Shown: positions 1-8,827, numbered from the stretch's first letter. The stretch: DNA of 23,670 nucleotides from Flavobacteriaceae bacterium (GCA_030625995.1 DAOUPU010000017.1:1-23670); one strand, 5' to 3'. Numbers and translations are program-made. Notes: generated from the sequence alone by a model not told the origin.

Positions 1-1
1 A

Positions 2-412
2 CAACTAAAAAAACTTACTACGCATATTGAAGATAAAAACAGTTATGAGGAGATCGTTGAACATTTTACGGCTGATGATTTTTTGTATCCTGAGAAAGTA
101 AATAAAACATTAGAAAATTTAGATACACTACCAGCGATCCCTGCTAAAAAGAAAAAAGGTTTTAATCCTTTACTTATGTTAGTTAATATTAACAGTATTT
201 TTCCTCTATTGATCTGGAAGAAAGCTTATCCAAAAATTAAAGAAAAAGAATATATTTCGACTTTTAGATTTACCGTAGGTATAACGGCATTTCCTGTTTT
301 TTATCTTATACAAACTGCTATAATTTCTTATTTTTTTGGAGTTGAAATTGGACTAATATATTTAGTAATTAGTGTTTTAGCCGTTTATATACTGACTAAG
401 ACCAGATTCTAA
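2..412 (+). CDS. C-terminal part of a membrane protein, probably a 1-acyl-glycerol-3-phosphate acyltransferase-like protein (5' partial)
   Basis: The reading frame is open from the left edge of the window to a TAA at 410-412, so the start lies outside and 136 residues are visible. The visible part has a soluble, acidic start (HIEDKNSYEEIVEHF), a basic linker with an AKKKK motif, then hydrophobic stretches: a short one (NSIFPLLIW) and two long ones that look like membrane helices near the C-terminus. This arrangement resembles the tail of the long lysophospholipid (PlsC-type) acyltransferases of Bacteroidota, which carry membrane helices after the catalytic domain. The catalytic HX4D motif would lie upstream and cannot be seen, so the assignment is by resemblance only. 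The stop codon directly abuts the stop of the convergent GH3 gene. Confidence 0.5.
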   Translation, partial: QLKKLTTHIEDKNSYEEIVEHFTADDFLYPEKVNKTLENLDTLPAIPAKKKKGFNPLLMLVNINSIFPLLIWKKAYPKIKEKEYISTFRFTVGITAFPVFYLIQTAIISYFFGVEIGLIYLVISVLAVYILTKTRF

Positions 413-3322
413 TTATTCCACAATGGCTTCATATATCAACCCTTGAACTTTAGTTCGAATATCTTCTTTAAATAAGGTAGTGTTTTCACGAGTAGGATAT
501 ACCCGGTTAGATAAGAATACATATACTATTTCTGTTTCCGGATCAGCAAAGGTATAAGTTCCTGTATAGCCACTATGTCCAAAGCTCTTAAACGACGTAC
601 ATCCGCATGTTGCCATTACTTCAGGATCCAATTGAGGTTTATCAAAGGCCAGGCCTCTTCGTACCCCTTCTTTTTCATAATATCGAAAATTAAATCTATC
701 CAGCGTTTCCGGCTTTAAATAGCTTTTACCACCATAATATCCTCTTTGCAAATACATTTGCATAATTTTTGCCACATCGTTTGAATTTGCAAATAAACCT
801 GCATTTCCACTCACGCCTCCTAACATGGCTGCTCCTTCATCGTGTACATAACCATGTAATAATTGATGTCTAAAAAAATCATCATCCTCTGTTGGAACAA
901 TAATAGATAGGGGAAATTTATTTAGCGGATTATAGGTTAATGTAGTTGCCCCGAGAGGAGCATAAAAATAATCATTGTCCAATTGATCAAGTGGTAGTTT
1001 GTATTCTTTCTCCAAATAGTCCTTAAACAAATAAAATGGCAGGCCGCTATACTTATAATCCAGCTCTTCTCTTTGAGGAGCCTCAGCAATAAGTCTAAAG
1101 ATAGTATCCAGATAATCTGTTCTCAAATAGAGATCCTTAGCTACTTCAATACTAAACTTACTGGATTTTTTTGTCTGAAAATATTTCGGCATCGGCTCAT
1201 TATTCTCGCCTTCGACCATCACATCAAAATAAGAAATATAAGGCATTAACTTACCATAATGTGACAATGCCTCTTTTACTGTTAAGGTATCCTTATTGCT
1301 ATCTTTCAATACCGGCATTAACTCTCCTAAGGTAGTTTCTAAGGTGAATTTACCTTCCTCTTCTGCTTTCATTATCATGGGTAATGCTCCTAAAATTTTA
1401 GTCATAGAAGCCAGGTCATAGATGCTCTCATTATCCACTTTTTGTATGGAATCATAAGTATAATAACCATAGCTTTTTCGATAAACAACCTTACCATAAC
1501 GAGCAACTAACACTTGCAATCCCGGAGACATGGATGAATCAATGACTACTTTAGCAATAGAGTCAATTCTTTTCAATTTACTTCTATCCAAGCCTACATC
1601 TTCCGGAATGGAATAGCCTAATCTTTTAAAATCAGCCAGGTACAGACCAAAACCCATCTTAAAATCATTCTTGATATTTACGGGTAATTTTCCTTTAATA
1701 TCCAATGCTCCAAAAATCATTTGGGCCGAAATATCTTGGGCTAAAGGCGTATTTTGATAGGAAACCAAAATCGCGTCAATATTTGTAAAAGACTTTATTT
1801 TTAGTAAGCTATATGGGCTCGCAAAAACATCTAGTATTACTTTATGATCTTTTGCTATTGCCTGTAATTTTTCTAATTCACTATCAGAAATTTTATAGTT
1901 TGCATAAGCTCCCAGGCTTGTATGAAATCCAACTATAACAGTCTTATAATCTTTTAGTTTTTTTGTTATTTCGCTAATATTATTACCTGTTATAACATCA
2001 ACTTGAGTATAGTCATTCAATCTTTTAACAAATGTTCCATTGTCATTTCCTCCCAATTTAACATATGCTATACCATTGTTTTCCAGATTTTTAACCGGTA
2101 AAATATTATCTTTATTTTGAACTAAAGTAACAGAGCTCTCTACTAACCTACGATTCAAAATCTCATCTTGAACTGTACTAATCTCTCCATTTATACCTTT
2201 TAAATCAACCGCCTCGTAATTATTAAGTCCAACCCAATATTTCGCTTTTAAAATCTTAATTACAGATTCATCCAAACGGGCCGTCGTTACTTTCTTACTT
2301 TTTAATCCTTTTTTAATTGCGTTAATAGCAGCCGGAACATCTTCCGGATATAATAAAATATCATTGCCTGCAATAAACGCATTTAAATCAATTTCACCTG
2401 GTTTGGCAAAATTTGACGCGCCCTTCATATTCAACGCATCCGTAAAAATAAGGCCTTTATATTGCATTTTTTCTTTAGCAAGCTCAGTGATCACCTTGTA
2501 TGAAAGCGAAGTTGGTAATTGTACATTCGACTCTAAACTAGGGATGCTCAAGTGAGCTGTCATAATACTTCCTACACCAGCTTCAAATAGTTTATAGTAA
2601 GGATATAATTCAACAGAATCAATTCTTGCAGCAGAAAAATTAACTGTAGGTAGAGTTTTATGCGAATCTTGTGAAGTATCGCCATGCCCGGGAAAATGTT
2701 TGGCGCATGCCATTACATTTTCACTTTGAATACCTCGTGTAAATGCCAAAGATTTATTGGTAACATTAATTTTATCCTCACCAAAAGAACGGTTACCAAT
2801 AACCGGATTATTTGGATTGGTGTTGATATCCACTACCGGAGCAAAATTGACATGAATGCCAACCCTCTTAACTTGTTGCCCTAAGCGTTTTCCAAAATCA
2901 GCTATTAATCTATCATCCCGAATGGCACCAAGAGCCATATTATATGGAAAACCAACCGTGTTCTTAAGGCGCATATCTAATCCCCATTCACCATCAATTG
3001 CTATTAACAGTGGTATTTTTGAAATACTTTGGTATTTATTAATTAGAGCCGCATGACCAACAGCAGTCCCTTGCATAAAAACCAAATTCCCTAATTTGTG
3101 CTTTGTAATCAGATTTTCGATAAAATCGGTGTGCACTTTATCTTTATTCGAAAAGGCCGCTACCATGAACAACTGACCAATTTTTTCGTTTACGGTCATA
3201 GTTCTCATAATACTATCTACCCATCTTGTTTGAGCGATACTATCCTTTGTCTGAAGTTGATCAATTTGTGCATTAGAATTATAAGCAAGAAGAACAATAA
3301 TTAAGAGGATTATTTTTTTCAT
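413..3322 (-). CDS. Secreted GH3 beta-N-acetylhexosaminidase fused to a class C beta-lactamase-like serine hydrolase
   Basis: This 969-residue protein starts at the ATG at 3322. A longer frame exists upstream, but this start gives a clean signal peptide (MKKIILL..., cleavage after about A18 in NSNA-Q). Residues about 40-370 are a glycoside hydrolase family 3 domain of the NagZ type. KHFPGHG at 208-214, followed by D219-S-H221, is the histidine-bearing catalytic loop, and D295 in TDALNM is the likely nucleophile. Residues about 390-570 look like the GH3 C-terminal domain. Residues about 580-969 are a penicillin-binding/beta-lactamase-like domain with S639-M-T-K642 as the SxxK motif and HSG at 916-918 as the third motif. 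The second motif reads Y758-S-G760, where YxN is usual. Such fusions are known in Bacteroidota and probably act on peptidoglycan fragments or amino-sugar glycans in the periplasm. It is the last gene of the exonuclease operon, 10 bp after its neighbour. Confidence 0.9.
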   Translation of the reverse strand: MKKIILLIIVLLAYNSNAQIDQLQTKDSIAQTRWVDSIMRTMTVNEKIGQLFMVAAFSNKDKVHTDFIENLITKHKLGNLVFMQGTAVGHAALINKYQSISKIPLLIAIDGEWGLDMRLKNTVGFPYNMALGAIRDDRLIADFGKRLGQQVKRVGIHVNFAPVVDINTNPNNPVIGNRSFGEDKINVTNKSLAFTRGIQSENVMACAKHFPGHGDTSQDSHKTLPTVNFSAARIDSVELYPYYKLFEAGVGSIMTAHLSIPSLESNVQLPTSLSYKVITELAKEKMQYKGLIFTDALNMKGASNFAKPGEIDLNAFIAGNDILLYPEDVPAAINAIKKGLKSKKVTTARLDESVIKILKAKYWVGLNNYEAVDLKGINGEISTVQDEILNRRLVESSVTLVQNKDNILPVKNLENNGIAYVKLGGNDNGTFVKRLNDYTQVDVITGNNISEITKKLKDYKTVIVGFHTSLGAYANYKISDSELEKLQAIAKDHKVILDVFASPYSLLKIKSFTNIDAILVSYQNTPLAQDISAQMIFGALDIKGKLPVNIKNDFKMGFGLYLADFKRLGYSIPEDVGLDRSKLKRIDSIAKVVIDSSMSPGLQVLVARYGKVVYRKSYGYYTYDSIQKVDNESIYDLASMTKILGALPMIMKAEEEGKFTLETTLGELMPVLKDSNKDTLTVKEALSHYGKLMPYISYFDVMVEGENNEPMPKYFQTKKSSKFSIEVAKDLYLRTDYLDTIFRLIAEAPQREELDYKYSGLPFYLFKDYLEKEYKLPLDQLDNDYFYAPLGATTLTYNPLNKFPLSIIVPTEDDDFFRHQLLHGYVHDEGAAMLGGVSGNAGLFANSNDVAKIMQMYLQRGYYGGKSYLKPETLDRFNFRYYEKEGVRRGLAFDKPQLDPEVMATCGCTSFKSFGHSGYTGTYTFADPETEIVYVFLSNRVYPTRENTTLFKEDIRTKVQGLIYEAIVE

Positions 3323-3332
3323 GTAAAGAGTT

Positions 3333-3815
3333 TTAAAAATATCGTTGATGCCAGCTTTCATTTGCAGAAACCTCCCAGGATGTATCCAATTCCTCTTTAA
3401 TAGTAATGGTATTATTAAAAACCACCGTATTGGAATCAATTTTTTGGTCATTTACAAATTTTTGGAAATCCCCTATGGAAACAACGTTTATATGTTCTCC
3501 ATCTTTAAAGGCTGTATTCAATTTATTGAAGAGATCTATCTGAAATTCGGATTCAAATTGTTTGAAAATATGGGTTGAAGCATCAATGGAACATCCGGAA
3601 ACATTATTGTACTCTTCATCCACAGCTAAAATAATAAATTGCTTATGTCTTATATCGAATGAAGCTCTTAGTTCATCTCCATGTCGTTTCCAATTAGAAA
3701 CGAAATCTCTCAATTTATCATTGATCACCTCTATTTCCAATCCAGAAAACTCTCTATTCGACTGATAGATCCATATCTTTGAGGAGCCCACCAAACTATT
3801 AAAATCTACTAACAT
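3333..3815 (-). CDS. Conserved Bacteroidota protein of unknown function (often labelled 'ABC transporter ATPase')
   Basis: This 160-residue soluble protein has no signal peptide or membrane segment. I recognise it as a conserved short family in Flavobacteriia from its landmarks: KIWIYQSNREF near the N-terminus, a central GCSID motif, NTVVFNN near residue 130, and the end ESWHQRYF. Database entries often call the family 'ABC transporter ATPase', but I see no Walker A, Walker B or signature motif, so that name is not supported by the sequence. The gene lies 2 bp after the exonuclease gene and 10 bp before the GH3 gene, so the three are almost certainly co-transcribed. I can assign no biochemical function. 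Confidence 0.85.
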   Translation of the reverse strand: MLVDFNSLVGSSKIWIYQSNREFSGLEIEVINDKLRDFVSNWKRHGDELRASFDIRHKQFIILAVDEEYNNVSGCSIDASTHIFKQFESEFQIDLFNKLNTAFKDGEHINVVSIGDFQKFVNDQKIDSNTVVFNNTITIKEELDTSWEVSANESWHQRYF

Positions 3816-3817
3816 CT

Positions 3818-4636
3818 TTATATTTTGTTATTGAATTTGTTCTTTAAATCTTCTAAAGTAGTTACATGTTTTTTGGGTCTTGCTTGTTCCCTGATACTTG
3901 TTAAAACCTTTTTGGTATACAAAGGAAAATCTGCATTTTGAATCCAATTATAATATCCAGGGTTTTCTTTCAAAACATCCAACACCCCTCTGCCTTTATA
4001 TTTGCCAAAAGAAAACACCTCTTTCTCATTATCGTCGAAAACAATAAACCCGGCAAAATCAGCTCTTTTTTTATGTGATGAATATTCACTCAAGAATTCA
4101 ACATCATTCTCAACATCATCATACTTTTCTATCTGGGCTTCCAAAATTTCAAAGGTAGCCAAAGTATCTGCCTCTGCGGAATGGGCATTTTCAAGATCCT
4201 TACCACAATAAAATTTATAGCCGGCACCTAAAGTTCTTTGCTCCTGCTTATGGAAAATTACTTGAACATCAATTGCTTTCCGGTCATCCATGTTAAAATT
4301 TACTTCCGCCCTCAGCATTTCCTCCGCTAAAAGCGGAATATCAAATCGGTTAGAATTAAATCCTGCCAAATCACATCCATCGATCATTTTACTAACTGCC
4401 GGTGCCAGTTCTTTAAAAGTTGGTTCCATAACAACTCTTTCATTGGTTATTCCATGAATATCGAAAGCCTCTTTTGGAATCTCAATTTCCGGATTCACCA
4501 ACCATGTCTTGCTCTCTTTATTGCCGTTCGGAAAAACTTTTAATATAGATATTTCTACAATCCTGTCCGTTGCAATCTGAACCCCTGTGGTTTCCAGATC
4601 AAAAAATACAATCGGTTTTTTTAAGCTTAAATTCAT
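3818..4636 (-). CDS. DEDDh-family 3'-5' exonuclease (DnaQ-like) with an ExoX-like C-terminal domain
   Basis: This 272-residue protein has the full set of DnaQ-superfamily motifs: D13 and E15 in FFDLETTG (Exo I), D99 in FNSNRFDIPLL (Exo II), and H152 with D157 in AHSAEADTLATFEIL (Exo III, DEDDh type). HGIT at 61-64 is also typical. These residues bind two metal ions and remove 3'-terminal nucleotides. After residue 200 a short extra domain carries FGKYKG at 210-215 and PGYYNWI further on. This resembles the C-terminal module of exodeoxyribonuclease X-type proteins. It may be a repair or proofreading nuclease; the gene alone does not show which. The start is the only ATG that keeps the first motif near the N-terminus. 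It sits 35 bp downstream of the E2 gene with no obvious promoter between them, so read-through from that gene is likely. Confidence 0.9.
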   Translation of the reverse strand: MNLSLKKPIVFFDLETTGVQIATDRIVEISILKVFPNGNKESKTWLVNPEIEIPKEAFDIHGITNERVVMEPTFKELAPAVSKMIDGCDLAGFNSNRFDIPLLAEEMLRAEVNFNMDDRKAIDVQVIFHKQEQRTLGAGYKFYCGKDLENAHSAEADTLATFEILEAQIEKYDDVENDVEFLSEYSSHKKRADFAGFIVFDDNEKEVFSFGKYKGRGVLDVLKENPGYYNWIQNADFPLYTKKVLTSIREQARPKKHVTTLEDLKNKFNNKI

Positions 4637-4671
4637 TGAAATTTTATATTATTCTAGGTTACATCTATCTA

Positions 4672-5988
4672 TTAAAAGTCTGCATTAAGGTCCCAAGCTT
4701 CTAATAAATCGGCCACTTTTTTTATAAACATTCCTCCCAATGCACCGTTTACTACTCGGTGGTCATACGAATGAGAAATAATCATTTTATGTCGGATGCC
4801 AATAAAATCACCCTCAGAAGTTTCCACAACAGATGGCATTTTTCTAATCGCTCCTAATGCCAAAATCGCAACCTGAGGTTGATTTATAATTGGAGTACCC
4901 ATAATACTACCAAATGAACCGACGTTCGTTACTGTATAGGTTCCATCCTGTATGTCATCAGGGTTTAGCCCTCCTGACCTCGCCCTTCTGGCCAAATCAT
5001 TCACAGCCTTGGTCATTCCCACCAAACTTAACAAATCTGCTTTTTTAATAACCGGCACGATCAAATTACCATCGGCTAAGGCCGCTGCCATTCCTAAATT
5101 TATATCCTTCCGCTTTATTATTTTTTCACCATCAAAAGAGATGTTGATCATTGGGAATTCTTTGATGGCCTTTGCTATGGACTCCATAAAAATAGGAGTA
5201 AATGTAATTTTTTCACCCTCCCGTTCGAAAAACTCATCTTTAACTCTGTTTCTCCACTTCACAATATTAGTCACATCAACCTCTATAAAACTTTGTACAT
5301 GTGCCGCGGTATGAACAGAATCTACCATGTGCTTTGCAATGAGTTTACCCATTCTTGTCATCTCAACGATCTCGTCACCACCACTCAATTTCACGGTTAG
5401 GGGCTCAGGTTTGGCGATTTCTTTAGGAACCATCTCTACCGGTTTTTCGGTAACTATTTTCATTGGCGCTGTACGAGCAGACAAATAGGATAATATGTCA
5501 TTTTTAGTAACTCTGCTATCCTTACCCGATCCTACTATGGATTCCAATTCATCCATAGAAACCTTTTCCTTTTTAGCAATATTTCTAACCAGAGGAGAAT
5601 AGAATTTCCCTGATGGAGAGCTCAAATTTACTATTATCTCTTCTGACTTTTTGTCTTCCGCTTTAACCTCGTCAACCGATGGTATCATAGTTTTATCTTC
5701 TTCTTTTGCAGAAGGCGTTTCAATTATCACTTCTTTGATCTGTGCCGAATTAGTTTCTATAATTGCTATCGTAGCACCTACTTCCACTACATCATCAACA
5801 TCAAATAATCTTTCAACCAAGACACCCTCCACCTCACTAGGCACTTCACTGTCTACTTTATCTGTAGCAATTTCAACAATTGCCTCATCCAGTTCAATAG
5901 CTTCACCAACTTCTTTCAACCAGCCGGTAATAGTTGCTTCTGCAACACTTTCACCCATTTTAGGTAATTTCAGTTCAAATTTTGACAT
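4672..5988 (-). CDS. 2-oxo acid dehydrogenase E2 component (dihydrolipoamide acyltransferase)
   Basis: This 438-residue protein has the classic E2 layout. A lipoyl domain covers residues 1-80, with K44 in EIATDKVDSEVPSEVEG as the lipoylated lysine. A charged linker follows, then a peripheral-subunit-binding domain at about 128-170 (YSPLVRNIAKKEKVSMDEL...), and a catalytic acyltransferase domain from about 200 to the end. The active-site motif near the C-terminus reads SHSYDHRVVNGALGG: H410 is present, but the usual aspartate of HxxxDG is N414. The enzyme passes an acyl group from E1 to CoA. Substrate (pyruvate, branched-chain 2-oxoacids or 2-oxoglutarate) cannot be fixed because no E1 or E3 gene lies beside it. 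A TAnnTTTG element lies about 22 bp upstream of the start, so the gene probably has its own promoter. Confidence 0.92.
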   Translation of the reverse strand: MSKFELKLPKMGESVAEATITGWLKEVGEAIELDEAIVEIATDKVDSEVPSEVEGVLVERLFDVDDVVEVGATIAIIETNSAQIKEVIIETPSAKEEDKTMIPSVDEVKAEDKKSEEIIVNLSSPSGKFYSPLVRNIAKKEKVSMDELESIVGSGKDSRVTKNDILSYLSARTAPMKIVTEKPVEMVPKEIAKPEPLTVKLSGGDEIVEMTRMGKLIAKHMVDSVHTAAHVQSFIEVDVTNIVKWRNRVKDEFFEREGEKITFTPIFMESIAKAIKEFPMINISFDGEKIIKRKDINLGMAAALADGNLIVPVIKKADLLSLVGMTKAVNDLARRARSGGLNPDDIQDGTYTVTNVGSFGSIMGTPIINQPQVAILALGAIRKMPSVVETSEGDFIGIRHKMIISHSYDHRVVNGALGGMFIKKVADLLEAWDLNADF

Positions 5989-6010
5989 GTAAAAGATAAT
6001 TTTTCGAATA

Positions 6011-6018
6011 CAAATTTA
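6011..6018 (-). promoter_or_regulatory. Candidate -7 promoter element of the E2 gene
   Basis: On the minus strand this reads TAAATTTG, a full match to the Bacteroidota -7 consensus TAnnTTTG. It lies about 22 bp upstream of the E2 start codon. No convincing -33 TTG element is present at the expected distance, so only the -7 half supports it. Confidence 0.45.
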
Positions 6019-6096
6019 TGAAATTATTTACAGAACTAAGGTTGTGAAATACGTAATCATATAGTGTTTAATATAAAGTATCTAAAGTCTTGAATA

Positions 6097-7458
6097 TTAG
6101 ATCGTCATAGAAAATAATCTAGTTTCTGGTTTGTTGTTTATAAGCCTTAAATCAAAAGCCATACAGATATTCCTAATGAACATTCTGCCTTCTTCTTTAA
6201 CTGTAATTTTGTCGCTTGAGATCTCAATTAAATCATCATCCAATATTTCTTGCAATCTAAAAACAATATTCCTTTTCTCCTTTGAGGATATTCCGTCATT
6301 CCATACCGTTTCTAAATTGCACATTAAATCTAAAATATGCTTTCTAATAACCAAATCCGTTTCTGTTAATAAATGACCTCTGAAAATTGGAATTACACCT
6401 CGATTGACTTTTTCCGTATAAGTCTCAATTAATTTTTCATTTTGAGCAAAAGCATACCAGGAATCACTTATGGAAGACATCCCTAATCCAATCATAAGTT
6501 CGGTTTTCCCGGCCGTATAGCCCATGAAATTTCTGTGTATGCTTTTATTTACCACGGATTTAGACAATGTGTCTGTTGGTAAAGCAAAATGATCCATACC
6601 GATCTCTACATATCCATTATCAAAAAACAATTGTTTGCCTAATTCATATAAACGACGTTTAACATCATCTTTAGGCAGATCGCTATCGTCAAACCCTCGT
6701 TGTCCTACTCCTTTGATCCAAGGCACATGAGCATAACTATAATAGGCTATCCTATCTGGTTTCAAGGCAACAGTATTTCGAATTGTATTTCTAATGCTTT
6801 CCTCTGTTTGAAAAGGGAGTCCAAAAATCAAATCATGACTAATAGATTCATAGCCAATTTCTCTGGACAAATTATGCACTTTTTTTACCTGTTCAAAACT
6901 CTGAACCCTATGAATTGCTTTTTGAACCTTAGGGTCATAGTCCTGAATACCAAAGCTATTTCTCCGTGAACCTAAATCATATAACGTTTGTAATTGATCT
7001 TCCGAAGTATGATTTGGATGACCTTCATAGCTAAACTCAAAATCATGAAATTTATCTGCTCTTTTAAAAATTCCATTTACAAGTTTGGACAAGTTTTTTG
7101 ATGAAAAGAAGGTCGGTGTACCTCCCCCTAAATGGATCTCTTTTATTTTTGGTCTATCCTTTAATAGGTCACAGTACAGATCCCATTCTTTTAGAACTGT
7201 ATCAATATACGGCTGCTCTACCTCATGATGCTTTGTGATTTTCTTATGACAGGCACAGAAGGTGCACAGGCTCTCACAAAAAGGTAAATGTATATACAGA
7301 CTAATTCCTTCTATATCATTACTTTCCTGAAAGGATTTTAAAGTGGTGTTTTTCCAATCGTCCAATGTAACTCCTTCTTTATCCCAAAATGGTACCGTTG
7401 GATAACTCGTGTATCTTGGGCCTGGAATATTATATTTTTGGATCAGTCTTGGGTTCAT
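6097..7458 (-). CDS. hemN: Oxygen-independent coproporphyrinogen III dehydrogenase (radical SAM)
   Basis: This 453-residue protein, typical HemN length, converts coproporphyrinogen III to protoporphyrinogen IX by radical-SAM chemistry without O2. The N-terminus carries RYTSYPTVPFW, typical of true HemN. The cluster-binding motif is C61-x3-C65-x2-C68-x-C70 in HLPFCESLCTFCACHKK; the extra fourth cysteine separates HemN from HemW-type relatives. LGGGTPTF is the SAM-binding GGGTP motif. The C-terminal HemN domain is present. It is the most distal gene of the minus-strand hem block, 241 bp after hemE, with a pseudogene remnant in the gap. I found no clear promoter in that gap, so it may depend on transcription from upstream. 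No O2-dependent hemF is present in this window. Confidence 0.96.
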   Translation of the reverse strand: MNPRLIQKYNIPGPRYTSYPTVPFWDKEGVTLDDWKNTTLKSFQESNDIEGISLYIHLPFCESLCTFCACHKKITKHHEVEQPYIDTVLKEWDLYCDLLKDRPKIKEIHLGGGTPTFFSSKNLSKLVNGIFKRADKFHDFEFSYEGHPNHTSEDQLQTLYDLGSRRNSFGIQDYDPKVQKAIHRVQSFEQVKKVHNLSREIGYESISHDLIFGLPFQTEESIRNTIRNTVALKPDRIAYYSYAHVPWIKGVGQRGFDDSDLPKDDVKRRLYELGKQLFFDNGYVEIGMDHFALPTDTLSKSVVNKSIHRNFMGYTAGKTELMIGLGMSSISDSWYAFAQNEKLIETYTEKVNRGVIPIFRGHLLTETDLVIRKHILDLMCNLETVWNDGISSKEKRNIVFRLQEILDDDLIEISSDKITVKEEGRMFIRNICMAFDLRLINNKPETRLFSMTI

Positions 7459-7487
7459 TTAATTAGCTTTAGGTTTTAGGCTTACAG

Positions 7488-7619
7488 TTAAAGGTTTGAT
7501 TTTATTTTGTTAATCAATGCAGCTACCATTTTTTTAATTTGATCTATCTCATGTAATAAATATTTTGCTTTTTCATCTTGAATTAAATTTAACTCAGTGA
7601 AAACCAAATCGTGAGATTT
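7488..7619 (-). pseudogene. Remnant of a four-helix-bundle (S23 / rRNA intervening-sequence type) protein, C-terminal fragment
   Basis: This frame between hemE and hemN is open for 43 codons and begins directly after a stop codon (7620-7622), with no start codon in the usual position. It encodes an amphipathic helix pattern: LNLIQDEKAKYLLHEIDQ followed by IKKMVAALINKIKSNL and a stop. This matches the end of the small four-helix-bundle proteins common in Bacteroidota, where a hairpin of helices ends in (E/D)xIxKMxxxLIxKxK. The N-terminal helices (HKDLxVWxxA type) are not found upstream in any frame. I infer a decayed copy. The family is known for scattered, mobile-looking distribution. Confidence 0.5.
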
Positions 7620-7699
7620 TTACCAAACCTTTTAATTTTATAGTTCACTATGACCTAATATTAACATCTTCTTACTTAAAGACTATAACTTACTTAAGG

Positions 7700-8722
7700 C
7701 TATTTTTTATACTCTTTCACTGCATCTATAAATGCCCTGGCATTATCTAAAGGTACATTAGGTAAAATACCATGTCCTAAATTAACAATGTATCTATCCT
7801 TTCCAAACTCATTGATCATCTGTGTTACCATTTCTTTGATTTGAGAAGGCGGAGACAACAATCTCGCAGGATCAAAATTCCCTTGTAGGGTTAACCTGTT
7901 TTTTGTTAAATACCGAGCTGTTCTTGGTGTCACTGTCCAATCCACTCCTAAGGCAGAAGCATTTGAATTTGACATCTCTTCTAAAGCATACCAACAACCT
8001 TTGGCAAATACAATTACCGGAACCATCTCTTTTAGTGCCTCGATAATTTGATCTATATATTTCCAGGAAAACTCCCGATAATCCACAGGAGATAACATAC
8101 CTCCCCATGAATCAAATACTTGAACGACATCTACCCCAGCCTCCACTTTGGCTTTTAGATACGCAATTGTAGTATCTGTAATTTTTTGAAGTAAGGTATG
8201 TGCAGATACGGGGTTTGTAAAACAAAATTCTTTGGCTTTATCAAATGTTTTACTTCCCTGACCTTGTACCACATAGCATAAAATTGTCCAGGGAGATCCA
8301 GCAAATCCGATCAATGGTATTTCATCATTGAGCATTTCCTTCGTCGCTTTGATTGCGTTCATCACATAATCCAATTCTTCATTTACATCCGGAACAACAA
8401 CGCTATCTACTCCCTTTTGATCGCGTACCGGATTTGGCAAATAAGGTCCAAAATTTGGTTTCATCTGCACTTCAATATTCATAGCTTGAGGAATAACAAG
8501 AATATCCGAAAATAAAATTGCTGCATCCATACCAAATCTTCTTATGGGTTGAACCGTAATTTCGCTTGCTAATTCCGGCGTACGGCATCGTGTAAAAAAA
8601 TCATACTTCTCACGTATCTCCATAAATTCCGGCAAAAATCTTCCCGCCTGACGCATCATCCAAACCGGTGGCCGCTCCACTGTTTCTCCTTTCAAGGCTC
8701 TTAAAAATAAATCGTTTTTCAT
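7700..8722 (-). CDS. hemE: Uroporphyrinogen decarboxylase
   Basis: This 340-residue protein has normal family length. It removes four acetate carboxyls from uroporphyrinogen III to give coproporphyrinogen III. Both family signatures are visible: RPPVWMMRQAGRFLPEF near residues 17-33 and GFAGSPWTILCYVVQG around 140-155. ILFSDILVIPQAMN carries the conserved active-site aspartate. The C-terminal NLGHGILPNVP motif is also intact. It acts in the cytosol as a cofactor-free dimer. The gene follows hemL after a 270 bp gap holding an inverted repeat and a candidate -7 element, so it may be partly uncoupled from the hemA promoter. Confidence 0.97.
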   Translation of the reverse strand: MKNDLFLRALKGETVERPPVWMMRQAGRFLPEFMEIREKYDFFTRCRTPELASEITVQPIRRFGMDAAILFSDILVIPQAMNIEVQMKPNFGPYLPNPVRDQKGVDSVVVPDVNEELDYVMNAIKATKEMLNDEIPLIGFAGSPWTILCYVVQGQGSKTFDKAKEFCFTNPVSAHTLLQKITDTTIAYLKAKVEAGVDVVQVFDSWGGMLSPVDYREFSWKYIDQIIEALKEMVPVIVFAKGCWYALEEMSNSNASALGVDWTVTPRTARYLTKNRLTLQGNFDPARLLSPPSQIKEMVTQMINEFGKDRYIVNLGHGILPNVPLDNARAFIDAVKEYKK

Positions 8723-8802
8723 TGTTGGTTATTGGATTTTCGTGTTTGACTTTTCGCCATCTTTAAATATTGTTATCAACCAATTTATCAGTTTTTTATA
8801 TT

Positions 8803-8827
8803 GAAGTTCATAATTTTAATGAACTTC
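8803..8827. repeat. Perfect 9-bp inverted repeat in the hemL-hemE gap
   Basis: GAAGTTCAT (8803-8811) and ATGAACTTC (8819-8827) are exact reverse complements separated by 7 bases. The transcript could form a stable hairpin about 80-100 nt upstream of hemE. No T-run follows on either strand, so it does not look like an intrinsic terminator. It could be a processing or stabilising hairpin. Confidence 0.5.

Noticed and set aside
3323..3451. An N-terminal extension of 43 codons in frame with the GH3 gene
   Set aside because: It overlaps the upstream conserved gene and would bury the clear signal peptide that starts at 3322.
3333..3815. ABC transporter ATPase function for the 160-residue protein
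   Set aside because: No Walker A, Walker B or ABC signature is present; the common database name appears to be unsupported.
4952..5314. A 120-codon plus-strand frame inside the E2 gene, and a 113-codon serine/threonine-rich frame at 5651-5992
   Set aside because: Both are antisense to conserved E2 domains. The Ser/Thr richness is the mirror of the E2 linker codons, not a real protein.
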